NCBI GenBank assembly: GCA_964370235.1
Contig: CAYJIL010000040.1
Location: forward strand, 1 to 21,415
Direction of reading: 5' to 3'
DNA length: 21,415 nucleotides
DNA from: CAYJIL01 sp964370235
GTDB taxonomy: Bacteria > Bacteroidota > Bacteroidia > Bacteroidales > Rikenellaceae
The translations under genes and the position numbers were made by a program. A model generated the notes under the pieces. That model was not told the origin of the DNA, searched no databases, and saw only the letters and a list, made by a program, of their open reading frames with translations. Below are positions 1-8,631 of the stretch, piece by piece. Numbering within the stretch: the first letter of the stretch is position 1; each line of letters opens with the position of its first letter.

Positions 1-49
1 GTATTGATGGATTGCCTTTGTGAAGTGTGGTCGCTTGTTAGTACATAAA

Positions 50-1150
50 TTACTTAGCAAATTTTAGGCAAACTGGTTCTTTGGTGTAGATTGAGCGATT
101 CTCTTGCTTTGTGAGTTTGCCCGTAGCCTTGTCTCTTTGGTAGACTTCGATTATGTTGCCAAAGCGGCATGCTACTAGCAAGTAGTTGTCGTTGGGGGTG
201 ATTACAAAGTTGCGAGGGTGGTTCGGGGTTGGGTAGTAACCAATCTTTGTGAGGGTGTTGCCATTGTTTGATATTTCAAATGCTGCAATACCATCGCCCT
301 TGACTCTATTGGTTGCATACAAGAATCGTCCATCGTTGCTAATGTGAATATCGGCACTTCCTCTTGCCTTTAGCTCATCGGCTACCACCGAGCCAAGCTC
401 GATGAGCTCGCCATCTTCAAACGAAAATATTGTCACCTTGCCCGAGTATTCGCCAATGAGATATAGGCGATCGCCGCTTTTGTTAAATACTAAGTGGCGT
501 GGGCCTGTGTCTTTTGACAGAGCAAAACTCTTGTGTGTGATTTTTTCTTTTGATAGGGTTTTTAGCTGTTGGCTTGGGTATACGTATATCATATCTTTAC
601 CAAGGTCGGTTGCTACCAAATACTTGCCATTTGGTGATAGAATAGCGGTGTGTAGATGCGAAGTGGGTGTGGCGCTGGCTTTGTTAAAATCGTCAACATA
701 CACTCCCTTGTCTAGCTTGCCTTTGCTGCCAAGCTCTACAAACGTAAGGCTACCAAGGTAGTTTGCCGTTACTGCTACATCGTCTGCTATTGTAACATAG
801 CAGGGTGCTCCGCCCTCTACGCTAATTTTGTCGATAGCCTCAAATGAGCCATCTTTTTTGTTGAATGCAAAACTCGAAAGCGAATCTTGAGCGTTGCCAT
901 TTTCGTTTGCTGCATACACATAGCGTGAATCTTTGCTGAATGCTAGGTATGATGCATTTGATGCGTATACGCTGTCAAGAAGCTCGGACGAGCCATTCTC
1001 TTGGTTGAAGTTGTAGCTTGTGATTCCTGCTGCTCCTGTGCCCGTGTAGCTGCCAACTACTAGTTTAAGTTCGTTGCCATGTGGCTTTGCCACCGCCTCA
1101 ACTGCACAAAAAAGCAGCAGAGCCGTAGTTAAATAATTAAATTTTTTCAT
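50..1150 (-). CDS. Exported lactonase-family seven-bladed beta-propeller (6-phosphogluconolactonase-like)
   Basis: This 366-residue protein belongs by sequence to the lactonase / YbhE-Pgl family, whose founding member hydrolyses 6-phosphogluconolactone. Repeated blade-like segments are visible, such as VVGSYTGTG near residue 31, KDSRYVYAANENG, PNGKYLVATDLG, NDGRFLYATNR and PNDNYLLVACRFG near the C terminus; the length fits one propeller. The first 22 or so residues (MKKFNYLTTALLLFCAVEAVA) look like a type I signal peptide, so the product is probably periplasmic. That makes a cytosolic pentose-phosphate role unlikely and another lactone or sugar derivative more plausible. It starts 36 bp after the DPP4-like gene ends, on the same strand, and is likely the last gene of a nadC-dpp4-lactonase operon. 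I see no terminator in the 49 bases after its stop. Family assignment is firm; substrate is unknown. Confidence 0.85.
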   Translation of the reverse strand: MKKFNYLTTALLLFCAVEAVAKPHGNELKLVVGSYTGTGAAGITSYNFNQENGSSELLDSVYASNASYLAFSKDSRYVYAANENGNAQDSLSSFAFNKKDGSFEAIDKISVEGGAPCYVTIADDVAVTANYLGSLTFVELGSKGKLDKGVYVDDFNKASATPTSHLHTAILSPNGKYLVATDLGKDMIYVYPSQQLKTLSKEKITHKSFALSKDTGPRHLVFNKSGDRLYLIGEYSGKVTIFSFEDGELIELGSVVADELKARGSADIHISNDGRFLYATNRVKGDGIAAFEISNNGNTLTKIGYYPTPNHPRNFVITPNDNYLLVACRFGNIIEVYQRDKATGKLTKQENRSIYTKEPVCLKFAK

Positions 1151-1186
1151 ACTGTTCTCTGCTGCAATAATAATATCTAATGAATA

Positions 1187-3316
1187 CTAAAGGTTCTCTT
1201 TAATAAAGTCGATACACTTATACATTAAGTTGTCTCTCATGCTACCCATACCATGGTTTTGGTCGGGATAGATAGCCATGTCAAACTGCTTGCCCTCTTT
1301 TACTAGTGCCGAAATCATATCCATTGAGTTTTGCACGTGTACATTGTCATCAGCCGTTCCGTGTGCAAGTAGTAGCTTGCCCTTTAGTTGCGATGCAAAG
1401 TTGATAGGTGAGTTATTGTCATAGCCCTCTGGGTTCTCTTGTGGTAGACCATTGTATAGTTCGGTGTAGATTGTGTCGTAGTATCTCCATGTAGTAACTG
1501 GTGCTACCGAGATAGCTGCTGCAAATACATCGTTACCCTTTAGGATACAGTTAAGTGCCATAAATCCACCGTAGCTCCAGCCATAAATACCAATGCGTGC
1601 AGGGTTAATATATGGTTGCTTGGCAAAATATTTAGCTGCCTCAATCTGATCTATTACCTCTAGTTTACCTAGGTCTTTGTATGTGCACTTCTTAAAGTCT
1701 TCGCCACGGAAACCAGTACCACGACCATCGACACAAGCCACAATATAGCCCTCCTCTACTAGAGCCATCTCCCAGCCCATAGACCATCTATTGGCTACCG
1801 ACTGTGAGCCAGGGCCGCTATACTGTGTCATAAACAGAGGATATTTTTTAGAAGAGTCAAAGTCACGAGGCTTGATGATATAGCCGTTTAGCTCGACACC
1901 CTCCGATGTTGTGAATGTAAAGAACTCCTTTTTAGATGGAGCATACTTAGCTAGTGTCTCTTTAAGCTTGGCATTGTCCTCTAGGGTGCGTACAAGTTTG
2001 CCATCGGCACTATGTAGTGTAACTACGTTAGGCGTGCTAGCGTTAGAGTAGTACTGAATATAATACTTGTTACCCTTGCTAAATACAGCATTGTATGTAC
2101 CATCGCCACCACTCATCATTTTTTTGTTCTTGCCATTTAGGTCGATAGAGTATAGGTCTCTACCTAGTGGCGAAACCTCTGTTGATAGGTAGTATAGCTT
2201 GTCTTTTTTGTCGACACCTAGAATATCTGTTACCTCCCAGTTGCCCGAAGTAATTTGGCCTAGCTCGCCATCCTTTATACTATATAGGTATAGGTGCATA
2301 AAACCATCCTTCTCGCTACGTAGGATATAGCGGTCGCCATCCTCCAAGAAAGTAATAGTTTGGTCGCCAATGCGCTCGATGTATCTATCGTTCTTTTCGT
2401 TGTAGATAACCTTGCTTTTGCCCGTGTTAACGTCGGCAAGTAGCATATCAAAGTCATTTTGGTGACGGTTTAGCCTAAAGACAACTAGTTTGCTGTTGTC
2501 GTTACTAAACTTAATGCGTGGAATGTACTGGTCTATCTCTGTGCCAATATCAATCTTTGTATCCTTACCGCTAGTTAGGTTATAGCTGTGAATCTCGACA
2601 ATCGAGTTATCTTCGCCAGCTTTTGGATATTTGAATTTGTAGGTAACAGGGTATAGATCACCTCTAAATAGGCTCATGTCAAAGCTCTTTACTCGCTCCT
2701 CGTCGCTTTTGTAATATGCAATAGCGTCTGAGTTTGGTGACCAGTCATACGCCTTCGAAAAGCTATACTCCTCCTCGTACACCCAGTCAGGAATACCATT
2801 AAGAATTTTGTTAAACTCGCCATCAGTAGTAATTTGGTGCTCTTTCATTGTGCCTAAGTCTACCCAAAACATGTTGTTGTCACGCACAAATGCCACTCTT
2901 TCGCCATTTGGCGAGAAAGATGCAACTTGTTGTGCTCCACCGCTAGATAGCTTTGTAAGTTTGTCGCTCTTTAGGTCTAAGATATAGTAATCTGCCGTAA
3001 ACGAGTGACGGTATATAGGAGTAACGTTGGTGGTTAATAGCACTTTGTTTTCGTCCTTAGAGAACTCGTAGCTCGAAAATGCAAAATCACCACCATTAAA
3101 TAGTGTGTCAACTGCTGCACCACTTTTGTAGCTATATTTAATGATGTCGTTACCACTCTTTGTTGAGTAGTGCTCGCCATCTGCCATTGAGCGCACGCCA
3201 TAAACCGACTTTGCTCTAAATGTACCATTTGAGATCTCTTTGTATCCAAATTTTTGTGCCGCCGATAGCCCCACACTCACAAGTGCTGCTAGCAACGTTA
3301 GTACCACCTTTCTCAT
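1187..3316 (-). CDS. Dipeptidyl peptidase IV-like S9 family serine peptidase
   Basis: Prolyl oligopeptidase-family exopeptidase that probably releases X-Pro or X-Ala dipeptides from the N terminus of peptides in the periplasm. The 709-residue protein opens with a signal peptide (hydrophobic run, cleavage after about residue 20, LSAAQ). Residues about 40-470 form the N-terminal beta-propeller; within it DWVYEEEYSF (about residues 176-185) matches the double-Glu motif that anchors the substrate amino group in DPP4. The alpha/beta-hydrolase domain follows, with the nucleophile Ser581 in GWSYGG, the acid in GTADDNVH (Asp656/657) and His688 in DQNHGM. All catalytic residues are present and the length is close to other bacterial DPP4 proteins. 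It lies 26 bp downstream of nadC and 36 bp upstream of the lactonase gene. Other S9 dipeptidyl peptidases are possible, but the EE motif favours DPP4. Confidence 0.93.
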   Translation of the reverse strand: MRKVVLTLLAALVSVGLSAAQKFGYKEISNGTFRAKSVYGVRSMADGEHYSTKSGNDIIKYSYKSGAAVDTLFNGGDFAFSSYEFSKDENKVLLTTNVTPIYRHSFTADYYILDLKSDKLTKLSSGGAQQVASFSPNGERVAFVRDNNMFWVDLGTMKEHQITTDGEFNKILNGIPDWVYEEEYSFSKAYDWSPNSDAIAYYKSDEERVKSFDMSLFRGDLYPVTYKFKYPKAGEDNSIVEIHSYNLTSGKDTKIDIGTEIDQYIPRIKFSNDNSKLVVFRLNRHQNDFDMLLADVNTGKSKVIYNEKNDRYIERIGDQTITFLEDGDRYILRSEKDGFMHLYLYSIKDGELGQITSGNWEVTDILGVDKKDKLYYLSTEVSPLGRDLYSIDLNGKNKKMMSGGDGTYNAVFSKGNKYYIQYYSNASTPNVVTLHSADGKLVRTLEDNAKLKETLAKYAPSKKEFFTFTTSEGVELNGYIIKPRDFDSSKKYPLFMTQYSGPGSQSVANRWSMGWEMALVEEGYIVACVDGRGTGFRGEDFKKCTYKDLGKLEVIDQIEAAKYFAKQPYINPARIGIYGWSYGGFMALNCILKGNDVFAAAISVAPVTTWRYYDTIYTELYNGLPQENPEGYDNNSPINFASQLKGKLLLAHGTADDNVHVQNSMDMISALVKEGKQFDMAIYPDQNHGMGSMRDNLMYKCIDFIKENL

Positions 3317-3342
3317 ACTCTATTATTTTAAGTTTATTTTAG

Positions 3343-4203
3343 TTAACAAGCCTTTAGGCTAAGATCTAGGCTCTTGATTTGGTGTGTTAGCGCACCCACC
3401 GATATAAAATCGACACCACAAGCAGCATAGTCGCTAAGTGTCTCTAGCGTAATACCACCCGATGATTCTATCTCACAACTGTCACCAATTAGCTCAACAG
3501 CCTGCTTTGTTAGCTCAACACTAAAGTTGTCTAGCATAATGCGGTCTACACCACCTGCTGCCATTACTTTTTTAATGTCCTCTAACGACCTTGTCTCAAC
3601 CTCTATCTTTAGATGTTCCTTGCCATTTTTGCGTAGGTACTCCCTGCAACTATTAATAGCCTCTGTTATACCGCCCGCAAAATCGATGTGGTTATCCTTT
3701 AGCATAACCATATCGAACAGCCCCATACGGTGATTTTCGCCACCACCATACTTAACTGCCATTTTATCTAGCACTCTCATTCCGGGAGTGGTTTTTCTTG
3801 TGTCAAGAATTTTGGTTTTGTGTTCTTTTACTCGCTGCACATACACGGCAGTTTGAGTTGCAATGCCGCTCATGCGCTGCATAATATTAAGCACTATCCT
3901 CTCTGCTTGTAGAAGCGAAATTATTTTCCCCTCTACATAGAACGCAATATCGCCACACTTTGCGCTAGCTCCATCACGGAGTACCTGCTCAAAGCGTATA
4001 TCACCCTCTAGGCGAGCGAATATCATCTTGGCAATTTCGATTCCAGCAATAATTCCATCCTCTTTTACAAGTAACTTCATTTTACCTGTCCTATCACAAG
4101 GGATGGTCGATAGTGATGAGTGGTCACCATCACCAATATCTTCTTTGATAGTAAGAGCAATAAGCTCCTCGATATATGGTAGGTACTCTCTCTTTATCTC
4201 CAT
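3343..4203 (-). CDS. nadC: Nicotinate-nucleotide pyrophosphorylase (carboxylating), quinolinate phosphoribosyltransferase
   Basis: Cytosolic enzyme of de novo NAD synthesis that converts quinolinate and PRPP to nicotinate mononucleotide, CO2 and pyrophosphate. The 286-residue length is normal. Family hallmarks are visible: EDIGDGDHSS near the N terminus, the segment ERIVLNIMQRMSGIAT, the substrate-binding stretch LDTRKTTPGMR at about residue 135, KYGGGENHRMGLFDMVMLKDNH, and the C-terminal barrel glutamates and glycines in IEVETRSL, DRIMLDN and IESSGGI. It is the first gene of a tight minus-strand set with the DPP4-like and lactonase genes. nadA and nadB are not in the window. Its upstream region carries a -7 box and nested inverted repeats (see 4230-4279), so it is probably repressed or activated by a dyad-binding regulator. 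Confidence 0.96.
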   Translation of the reverse strand: MEIKREYLPYIEELIALTIKEDIGDGDHSSLSTIPCDRTGKMKLLVKEDGIIAGIEIAKMIFARLEGDIRFEQVLRDGASAKCGDIAFYVEGKIISLLQAERIVLNIMQRMSGIATQTAVYVQRVKEHKTKILDTRKTTPGMRVLDKMAVKYGGGENHRMGLFDMVMLKDNHIDFAGGITEAINSCREYLRKNGKEHLKIEVETRSLEDIKKVMAAGGVDRIMLDNFSVELTKQAVELIGDSCEIESSGGITLETLSDYAACGVDFISVGALTHQIKSLDLSLKAC

Positions 4204-4229
4204 TTTTTCAATTTATAACGTTTCATATA

Positions 4230-4279
4230 TATACCCACTAGGTATAATACACCAATGCAAATATACCTAATTTGGTGTA
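4230..4279 (-). promoter_or_regulatory. Nested inverted repeats over the nadC promoter (candidate operator)
   Basis: Three dyads can be read directly. TATACC (4230-4235) and GGTATA (4241-4246) are separated by 5 bases. TAGGTATA (4239-4246) pairs with TATACCTA (4262-4269) across 15 bases. TACACCAA (4248-4255) pairs with TTGGTGTA (4272-4279) across 16 bases. The predicted nadC -7 box (4258-4265) lies inside the two larger dyads. That a regulator binds here is inference; I cannot name it. Confidence 0.45.
4258..4265 (-). promoter_or_regulatory. Bacteroidales -7 promoter box for nadC
   Basis: Read on the minus strand this is TATATTTG, an exact match to the TAnnTTTG -7 element of Bacteroidetes housekeeping promoters. 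It would start transcription near 4250, giving a leader of about 47 nt before the nadC ATG. A clear TTTG -33 element at the usual spacing is not seen, which lowers confidence. Confidence 0.45.
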
Positions 4280-4478
4280 AAAATAAAAAGATATTATCCT
4301 TATAAACAATTTTTACTTTTTGGATATGCTACCTTGAGTGAATGTAAGCGGTTGAATATTACTTGCTTATGGTTTGTTGTTTATTGTTAGGTGTAGTATC
4401 TCAATATTTATGCAAACAAATTGTTGAATTAAAATAGCTTTTTTTGTATAACAGATTTTATGAAAACTTGAATTTAAT
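4280..4478. other. Intergenic region ahead of ilvD, no clear element found
   Basis: Together with the dyad region this makes a 275-bp divergent spacer between nadC and ilvD. It is AT-rich. I found no exact TAnnTTTG box on the plus strand, no Ile/Leu/Val-rich leader peptide and no terminator-like hairpin that would suggest attenuation. Loose candidates for the ilvD -7 element are TACTTTTTG at 4314 and TATGGTTTG at about 4368, each with one extra base between TA and TTTG. Confidence 0.4.
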
Positions 4479-6308
4479 ATGAGACCATTAAGAAGTGACG
4501 CCACAACCAAAGGCCGCAAAATGGCAGGAGCTAGAGCCTTGTGGAGTGCAAATGGTATGAAACCAGAACATATAGGTAAACCCGTAATTGCTGTAGTAAA
4601 TTCGTTTACGCAGTTTGTTCCGGGGCACGTACACCTACACAATATAGGACAACAGGTAAAGGGATGGATTGAGGAGCAAGGTTGCTTTGCAGCCGAATTC
4701 AATACCATTGCCATAGATGATGGTATTGCTATGGGGCATGATGGTATGCTTTATTCGCTACCTTCTCGTGAGCTAATTGCCGACAGTGTCGAATATATGT
4801 GTAATGCACACAAGGTAGATGCAATGATTTGCATATCTAACTGCGACAAAATTACACCCGGTATGCTAATGGCTGCCATGAGACTAAATATCCCTGCGGT
4901 TTTTGTGTCGGGAGGTCCTATGGAGGCTGGTAAATTGGGCGATAAGGCAATAGACCTAGTAGATGCTATGGTGATAGGTGCAGATGAATCGCAACCAAAC
5001 GACGTAGTAGAGGCAGCCGAGAGAGGCGCTTGCCCTACGTGTGGTTCGTGTTCGGGTATGTTTACAGCAAACTCTATGAACTGCCTAAACGAGGCACTTG
5101 GTCTAGCTTTGCCGGGTAATGGTACTCTGCTAGCTACACACGCCAAGCGACTAGAGCTGTTTAAAGATGCAGCAAAACTTATTGTTCGCAATGCACACCG
5201 TTACTACTTTGAGGGTGACGATTCGGTACTTCCTCGCTCTATTGCATCACGCACAGCGTTTATGAATGCTATGTCGCTAGATATTGCAATGGGTGGTTCA
5301 ACAAACACTGTACTTCACCTTTTGGCAATTGCGTCTGAGGCTAAGGCAGAGTTTACGATGGCAGATATTGATGTGCTTTCTCGCAAGATACCAGTCTTGT
5401 GTAAAGTTGCACCAAACTATCACTACCACATCGAGGATGTGAGCCGTGCAGGTGGTATAATGTCTATTTTGGGCGAGCTCGAAAGAGCATCTTTAATTGA
5501 CACAACAACTTCGAGAGTCGATTACCCAACACTAAAAGAGGCAATTGCTAACAACGATATAACAAACGATAGTGCACTAGAGGCAGCATTTGCTAGAGCA
5601 TATTCTGCTCCGGGTGGCAAACCAGTGTATGTGCTTGGTGGGCAAGATGCTAAGTATGACACGCTAGATAGAGATCGCAACCAAGGCTGTATTCGCAGTG
5701 CCGAGTCGGCATATAGCAAAGATGGTGGTTTGGCAGTGCTATTTGGTAACCTAGCACCCAATGGAGCTATTGTTAAGACAGCAGGTGTCGACGAATCGAT
5801 ACTTCACTTTGAGGGTACGGCACGTGTGTTTGACTCACAAGATGCTGCTTGTGGTGGTATCTTGGGCGGAAAGGTACAGAGTGGCGATGTAGTTATAATT
5901 CGCTACGAAGGGCCAAAGGGTGGTCCCGGTATGCAAGAGATGCTATACCCAACATCATACCTAAAGAGCGTAAAGCTCGACAAGGAGTGTGCTCTTGTTA
6001 CCGATGGTCGTTTCTCGGGTGGTACATCGGGTCTATCTATCGGTCACGCCTCGCCAGAGGCTGCCGCAGGAGGTACGATGGCTTTAATCGAGGATGGCGA
6101 CAAGGTAATAATAGATATTCCTAAGCGCACAATCGATGTTGCCATTTCGGACGAAGAGCTAACCTCTCGCCGCCAAAAAATGGAGGCTTTGGGCGACAAG
6201 GCATACAAGCCGCTAGGGCGTAATCGTGAGGTGTCAACAGCACTTCGTGCCTATGCAGCAATGGTTACATCTGCCGACAGAGGTGGAGTAAGAGTAGTTC
6301 CTGAGTAA
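4479..6308 (+). CDS. ilvD: Dihydroxy-acid dehydratase
   Basis: Iron-sulfur dehydratase that converts 2,3-dihydroxy-isovalerate and 2,3-dihydroxy-3-methylvalerate to the 2-keto acids, the third step shared by valine and isoleucine synthesis. The 609 residues match the family length. Visible motifs are the N-terminal TTKGRKMAGARALW, AVVNSFTQFVPGHVHL, the cluster ligand Cys122 in SNCDKITPGM, the cysteine-rich CPTCGSCSGMFTANSM (Cys185, 188, 191), and the C-terminal signature DGRFSGGTSGLSIGHASPEAA. The first conserved segment lacks the extra cysteine seen in plant-type [2Fe-2S] enzymes, so this resembles the oxygen-sensitive E. coli-type [4Fe-4S] form, fitting an anaerobe. The start is supported by the conserved N terminus. 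It is followed 34 bp later by ilvB and heads the ilvDBNC operon. Confidence 0.97.
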   Translation: MRPLRSDATTKGRKMAGARALWSANGMKPEHIGKPVIAVVNSFTQFVPGHVHLHNIGQQVKGWIEEQGCFAAEFNTIAIDDGIAMGHDGMLYSLPSRELIADSVEYMCNAHKVDAMICISNCDKITPGMLMAAMRLNIPAVFVSGGPMEAGKLGDKAIDLVDAMVIGADESQPNDVVEAAERGACPTCGSCSGMFTANSMNCLNEALGLALPGNGTLLATHAKRLELFKDAAKLIVRNAHRYYFEGDDSVLPRSIASRTAFMNAMSLDIAMGGSTNTVLHLLAIASEAKAEFTMADIDVLSRKIPVLCKVAPNYHYHIEDVSRAGGIMSILGELERASLIDTTTSRVDYPTLKEAIANNDITNDSALEAAFARAYSAPGGKPVYVLGGQDAKYDTLDRDRNQGCIRSAESAYSKDGGLAVLFGNLAPNGAIVKTAGVDESILHFEGTARVFDSQDAACGGILGGKVQSGDVVIIRYEGPKGGPGMQEMLYPTSYLKSVKLDKECALVTDGRFSGGTSGLSIGHASPEAAAGGTMALIEDGDKVIIDIPKRTIDVAISDEELTSRRQKMEALGDKAYKPLGRNREVSTALRAYAAMVTSADRGGVRVVPE

Positions 6309-6342
6309 CTTTATCAATATAAATTACTAACACAAAGTAATT

Positions 6343-8064
6343 ATGACAGTAAAGAATAATATAAGTGGTTCTGAGGCGCTTCTTCTTTCGCTTTTAGAAG
6401 AGGGAGTTGATACAATATTTGGGTATCCGGGCGGTGCAGTAATCCCCGTGTACGATACGTTATATGACTACCAAGATAGAATCAATCACATCCTCTCTCG
6501 TCACGAGCAGGGGGCTGTGCATGCTGCCCAAGGCTATGCACGCACTACGGGCAAAGTGGGGGTTGCGCTAGCAACTTCGGGGCCTGGTGCAACAAACCTT
6601 GTGACAGGTATTGCCGATGCAATGGTTGACTCTACGCCACTTGTCTGCATAACTGGTCAGGTTGGTGCTTCGCTGCTAGGTAGCGACGCATTTCAAGAGG
6701 CCGATATGATAAGTATCACCATGCCCGTAACCAAGTGGAACTTCCAAATTACATCGGCATCGGAGATACCATATGCAATTTCTATGGCTTTTTACATTGC
6801 TAGTTCGGGTCGTCCGGGCCCAGTGGTGATAGATTTTGCCAAGAATGCGCAAATAGAAATGATAGAGAATTTTGTTTATGAGCCGTGTCGCTATATGCGA
6901 TCATATCGCCCAGTGCCTGCGGTGCAGAGCGAGCAAATCGAGCGAGCAGCCGAGCTTATCAACAACTCTCAAAAGCCACTACTTATTGTAGGGCAGGGCG
7001 TTATCCTTTCTTCGGGCGAAGAGCAAATGATTGCACTAGCCCAAAAGGCAGGTATCCCAATGGCTACTACGCTAATGGGACTATCGGCAATTCCTACTTC
7101 GCACCCATTGAATGTGGGCAAGCTAGGAATGCACGGTAATGTAGCCCCTAACATGATGACACAAGAGTGTGACTTGCTTATAGCGGTTGGTATGCGATTC
7201 TCCGACAGAGTAACTGGCGAGCTTGCATCCTATGCCCCCAAAGCAAAGATCATACACATAGATATAGACAACTCAGAAATTGGCAAAATTGTGCGTGTTG
7301 ATGCTCCAATTCTTGCCGATGCAAAAGAGGCACTTGAGGCACTACTGCCACTTGTTAATGAGCGCAAGTGCGAGGAATGGATGGCGTTTGCTCAGTCGCT
7401 TATTGCCGATGAGTATGAGCATGTAGGCAAAGATGTTGTAGCCTCACAGCGCAAAGAGCTAAACATGGGCGAGGTGATAGATGTTACTGCCGATGTGTTT
7501 GGTGGCGATGCAATTGTGGTTACCGACGTTGGTCAGCAACAAATGTTTGCTTCGCACTATTCACGCTTTAACCACTCTTCGAGCTTTGTGACTTCGGGCG
7601 GTCTAGGGACAATGGGTTTTGGTATTCCTGCGGCTATTGGTGCCAAGGTAGGTTGCCCCGATAGAGAGGTTGTTTTGTTTGCTGGTGATGGCGGTTTTCA
7701 AATGACTATGCAGGAGCTAGGCACTATAATGCAAAACAACATAGGTGTTAAGATGGTAATCCTAAACAATGGTTTCTTGGGTATGGTGCGCCAGTGGCAA
7801 GAGCTTTTCTACGACAAGCGTTATAGCTTTACCCACATGACAAACCCCGATTTCATGCAAATGGCATCTGCCTATGGTATCTCGCACACTAGGGTATCAT
7901 CAAGAGACGACCTTAGAGGTGCTATCGAGACAATGAAAAACCACGACGGCGCATATCTATTAGAGGTTATTGTTGCTAGCGAAGATAATATCTTCCCAAT
8001 GGTACCAGCTGGTGCTTCACTATCTTCTTTAATTTATAAAAAAGATGAGACCCATGGAAAGTAA
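6343..8064 (+). CDS. ilvB: Acetolactate synthase large (catalytic) subunit
   Basis: Thiamine diphosphate and FAD enzyme that condenses two pyruvates to acetolactate, or pyruvate with 2-oxobutyrate, the first common step of valine, leucine and isoleucine synthesis. At 573 residues it has normal length. The N-terminal TPP-binding domain shows GYPGGAVIPVYD and the activating Glu55 in SRHEQGAVHAAQGYAR. The central FAD/TPP domain follows at about residues 190-330. The C-terminal pyrophosphate-binding domain has GDGGF (Gly448-Asp449) and NNGFLGMVRQWQ (Asn475/476), the metal-binding motif. Its end overlaps the start of ilvN, implying translational coupling of the two subunits. An anabolic, feedback-regulated role is inferred from the adjacent regulatory subunit gene. 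Confidence 0.97.
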   Translation: MTVKNNISGSEALLLSLLEEGVDTIFGYPGGAVIPVYDTLYDYQDRINHILSRHEQGAVHAAQGYARTTGKVGVALATSGPGATNLVTGIADAMVDSTPLVCITGQVGASLLGSDAFQEADMISITMPVTKWNFQITSASEIPYAISMAFYIASSGRPGPVVIDFAKNAQIEMIENFVYEPCRYMRSYRPVPAVQSEQIERAAELINNSQKPLLIVGQGVILSSGEEQMIALAQKAGIPMATTLMGLSAIPTSHPLNVGKLGMHGNVAPNMMTQECDLLIAVGMRFSDRVTGELASYAPKAKIIHIDIDNSEIGKIVRVDAPILADAKEALEALLPLVNERKCEEWMAFAQSLIADEYEHVGKDVVASQRKELNMGEVIDVTADVFGGDAIVVTDVGQQQMFASHYSRFNHSSSFVTSGGLGTMGFGIPAAIGAKVGCPDREVVLFAGDGGFQMTMQELGTIMQNNIGVKMVILNNGFLGMVRQWQELFYDKRYSFTHMTNPDFMQMASAYGISHTRVSSRDDLRGAIETMKNHDGAYLLEVIVASEDNIFPMVPAGASLSSLIYKKDETHGK

Positions 8065-8572
8065 AGAGTATATAGTAACGGTATATACCGAGAATAGAAT
8101 CGGTGTACTAAATAGAATAACGGCTATCTACCTTCGCCGCAAGCTAAATATCGAGAGTCTAAAGGTTGTTCCCTCTAATGTCGATGGAATTAGTATTTTT
8201 GTGATTTCGGCATACACTAGCGAGGAGATGATGGTAAAGATTGTTAGTCACATCAAAAAAATTGTTGATGTAATTGATGCAGAATTTGCCGATGCCTCTA
8301 AGCTCATTCGTCAAGAGATTGCTCTATATCGCATATCGAAGAGCATTTTCGAAGATCGTGAAAATATGGAGTATGCAACTCGCAATGTGAGCGGGCGCAT
8401 TATCGAGCTAACGAGCGACTATGTGGTATTCAAGAAAACGGGTAATCGTGACGAAATTGAAGAGGTGCGTGATGAGCTTATGCGCCGTGGTATTCTAGAG
8501 CAGTTTACACGTTCGGGTAGTGTGATTTTACAGCGCATACCAACCGATGTACGACTAAAAGATTTTTTATAG
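8054..8572 (+). CDS. ilvN: Acetolactate synthase small (regulatory) subunit
   Basis: Regulatory partner of IlvB that confers valine feedback inhibition and raises catalytic activity. The N-terminal ACT domain is plain: VTVYTENRIGVLNRITAIYL, followed by LNIESLKVVPS and the second half ending in a helix about 75 residues in. The C-terminal half (ALIRQEIALYRI-like region onward, with GRIIELTSDYVVFKKTGN) matches the small-subunit C-terminal domain. Two in-frame starts are possible, 8045 (MRPMESKEY) and 8054 (MESKEY). I chose 8054 because the ACT strand begins right after it; it overlaps ilvB by 11 bp, against 20 bp for the earlier start. The product is 172 residues (175 from 8045). Tight overlap implies a balanced subunit ratio. 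Confidence 0.93.
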   Translation: MESKEYIVTVYTENRIGVLNRITAIYLRRKLNIESLKVVPSNVDGISIFVISAYTSEEMMVKIVSHIKKIVDVIDAEFADASKLIRQEIALYRISKSIFEDRENMEYATRNVSGRIIELTSDYVVFKKTGNRDEIEEVRDELMRRGILEQFTRSGSVILQRIPTDVRLKDFL

Positions 8573-8631
8573 AAAATAATATTTATTAATTAATAAGTTC
8601 AGTATAGCTGAGCGCAAAAACAAATGAAATT

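Noticed and set aside
4320..4478. Possible branched-chain amino acid leader peptide or attenuator ahead of ilvD
   Set aside because: The ATGs there open very short frames with no run of Ile, Leu or Val codons, and no terminator-antiterminator pair is visible.
4367..4714. A 115-codon minus-strand open frame with cysteines, crossing the start of ilvD
   Set aside because: It is antisense to the conserved ilvD N terminus and has no signal or motif of its own.
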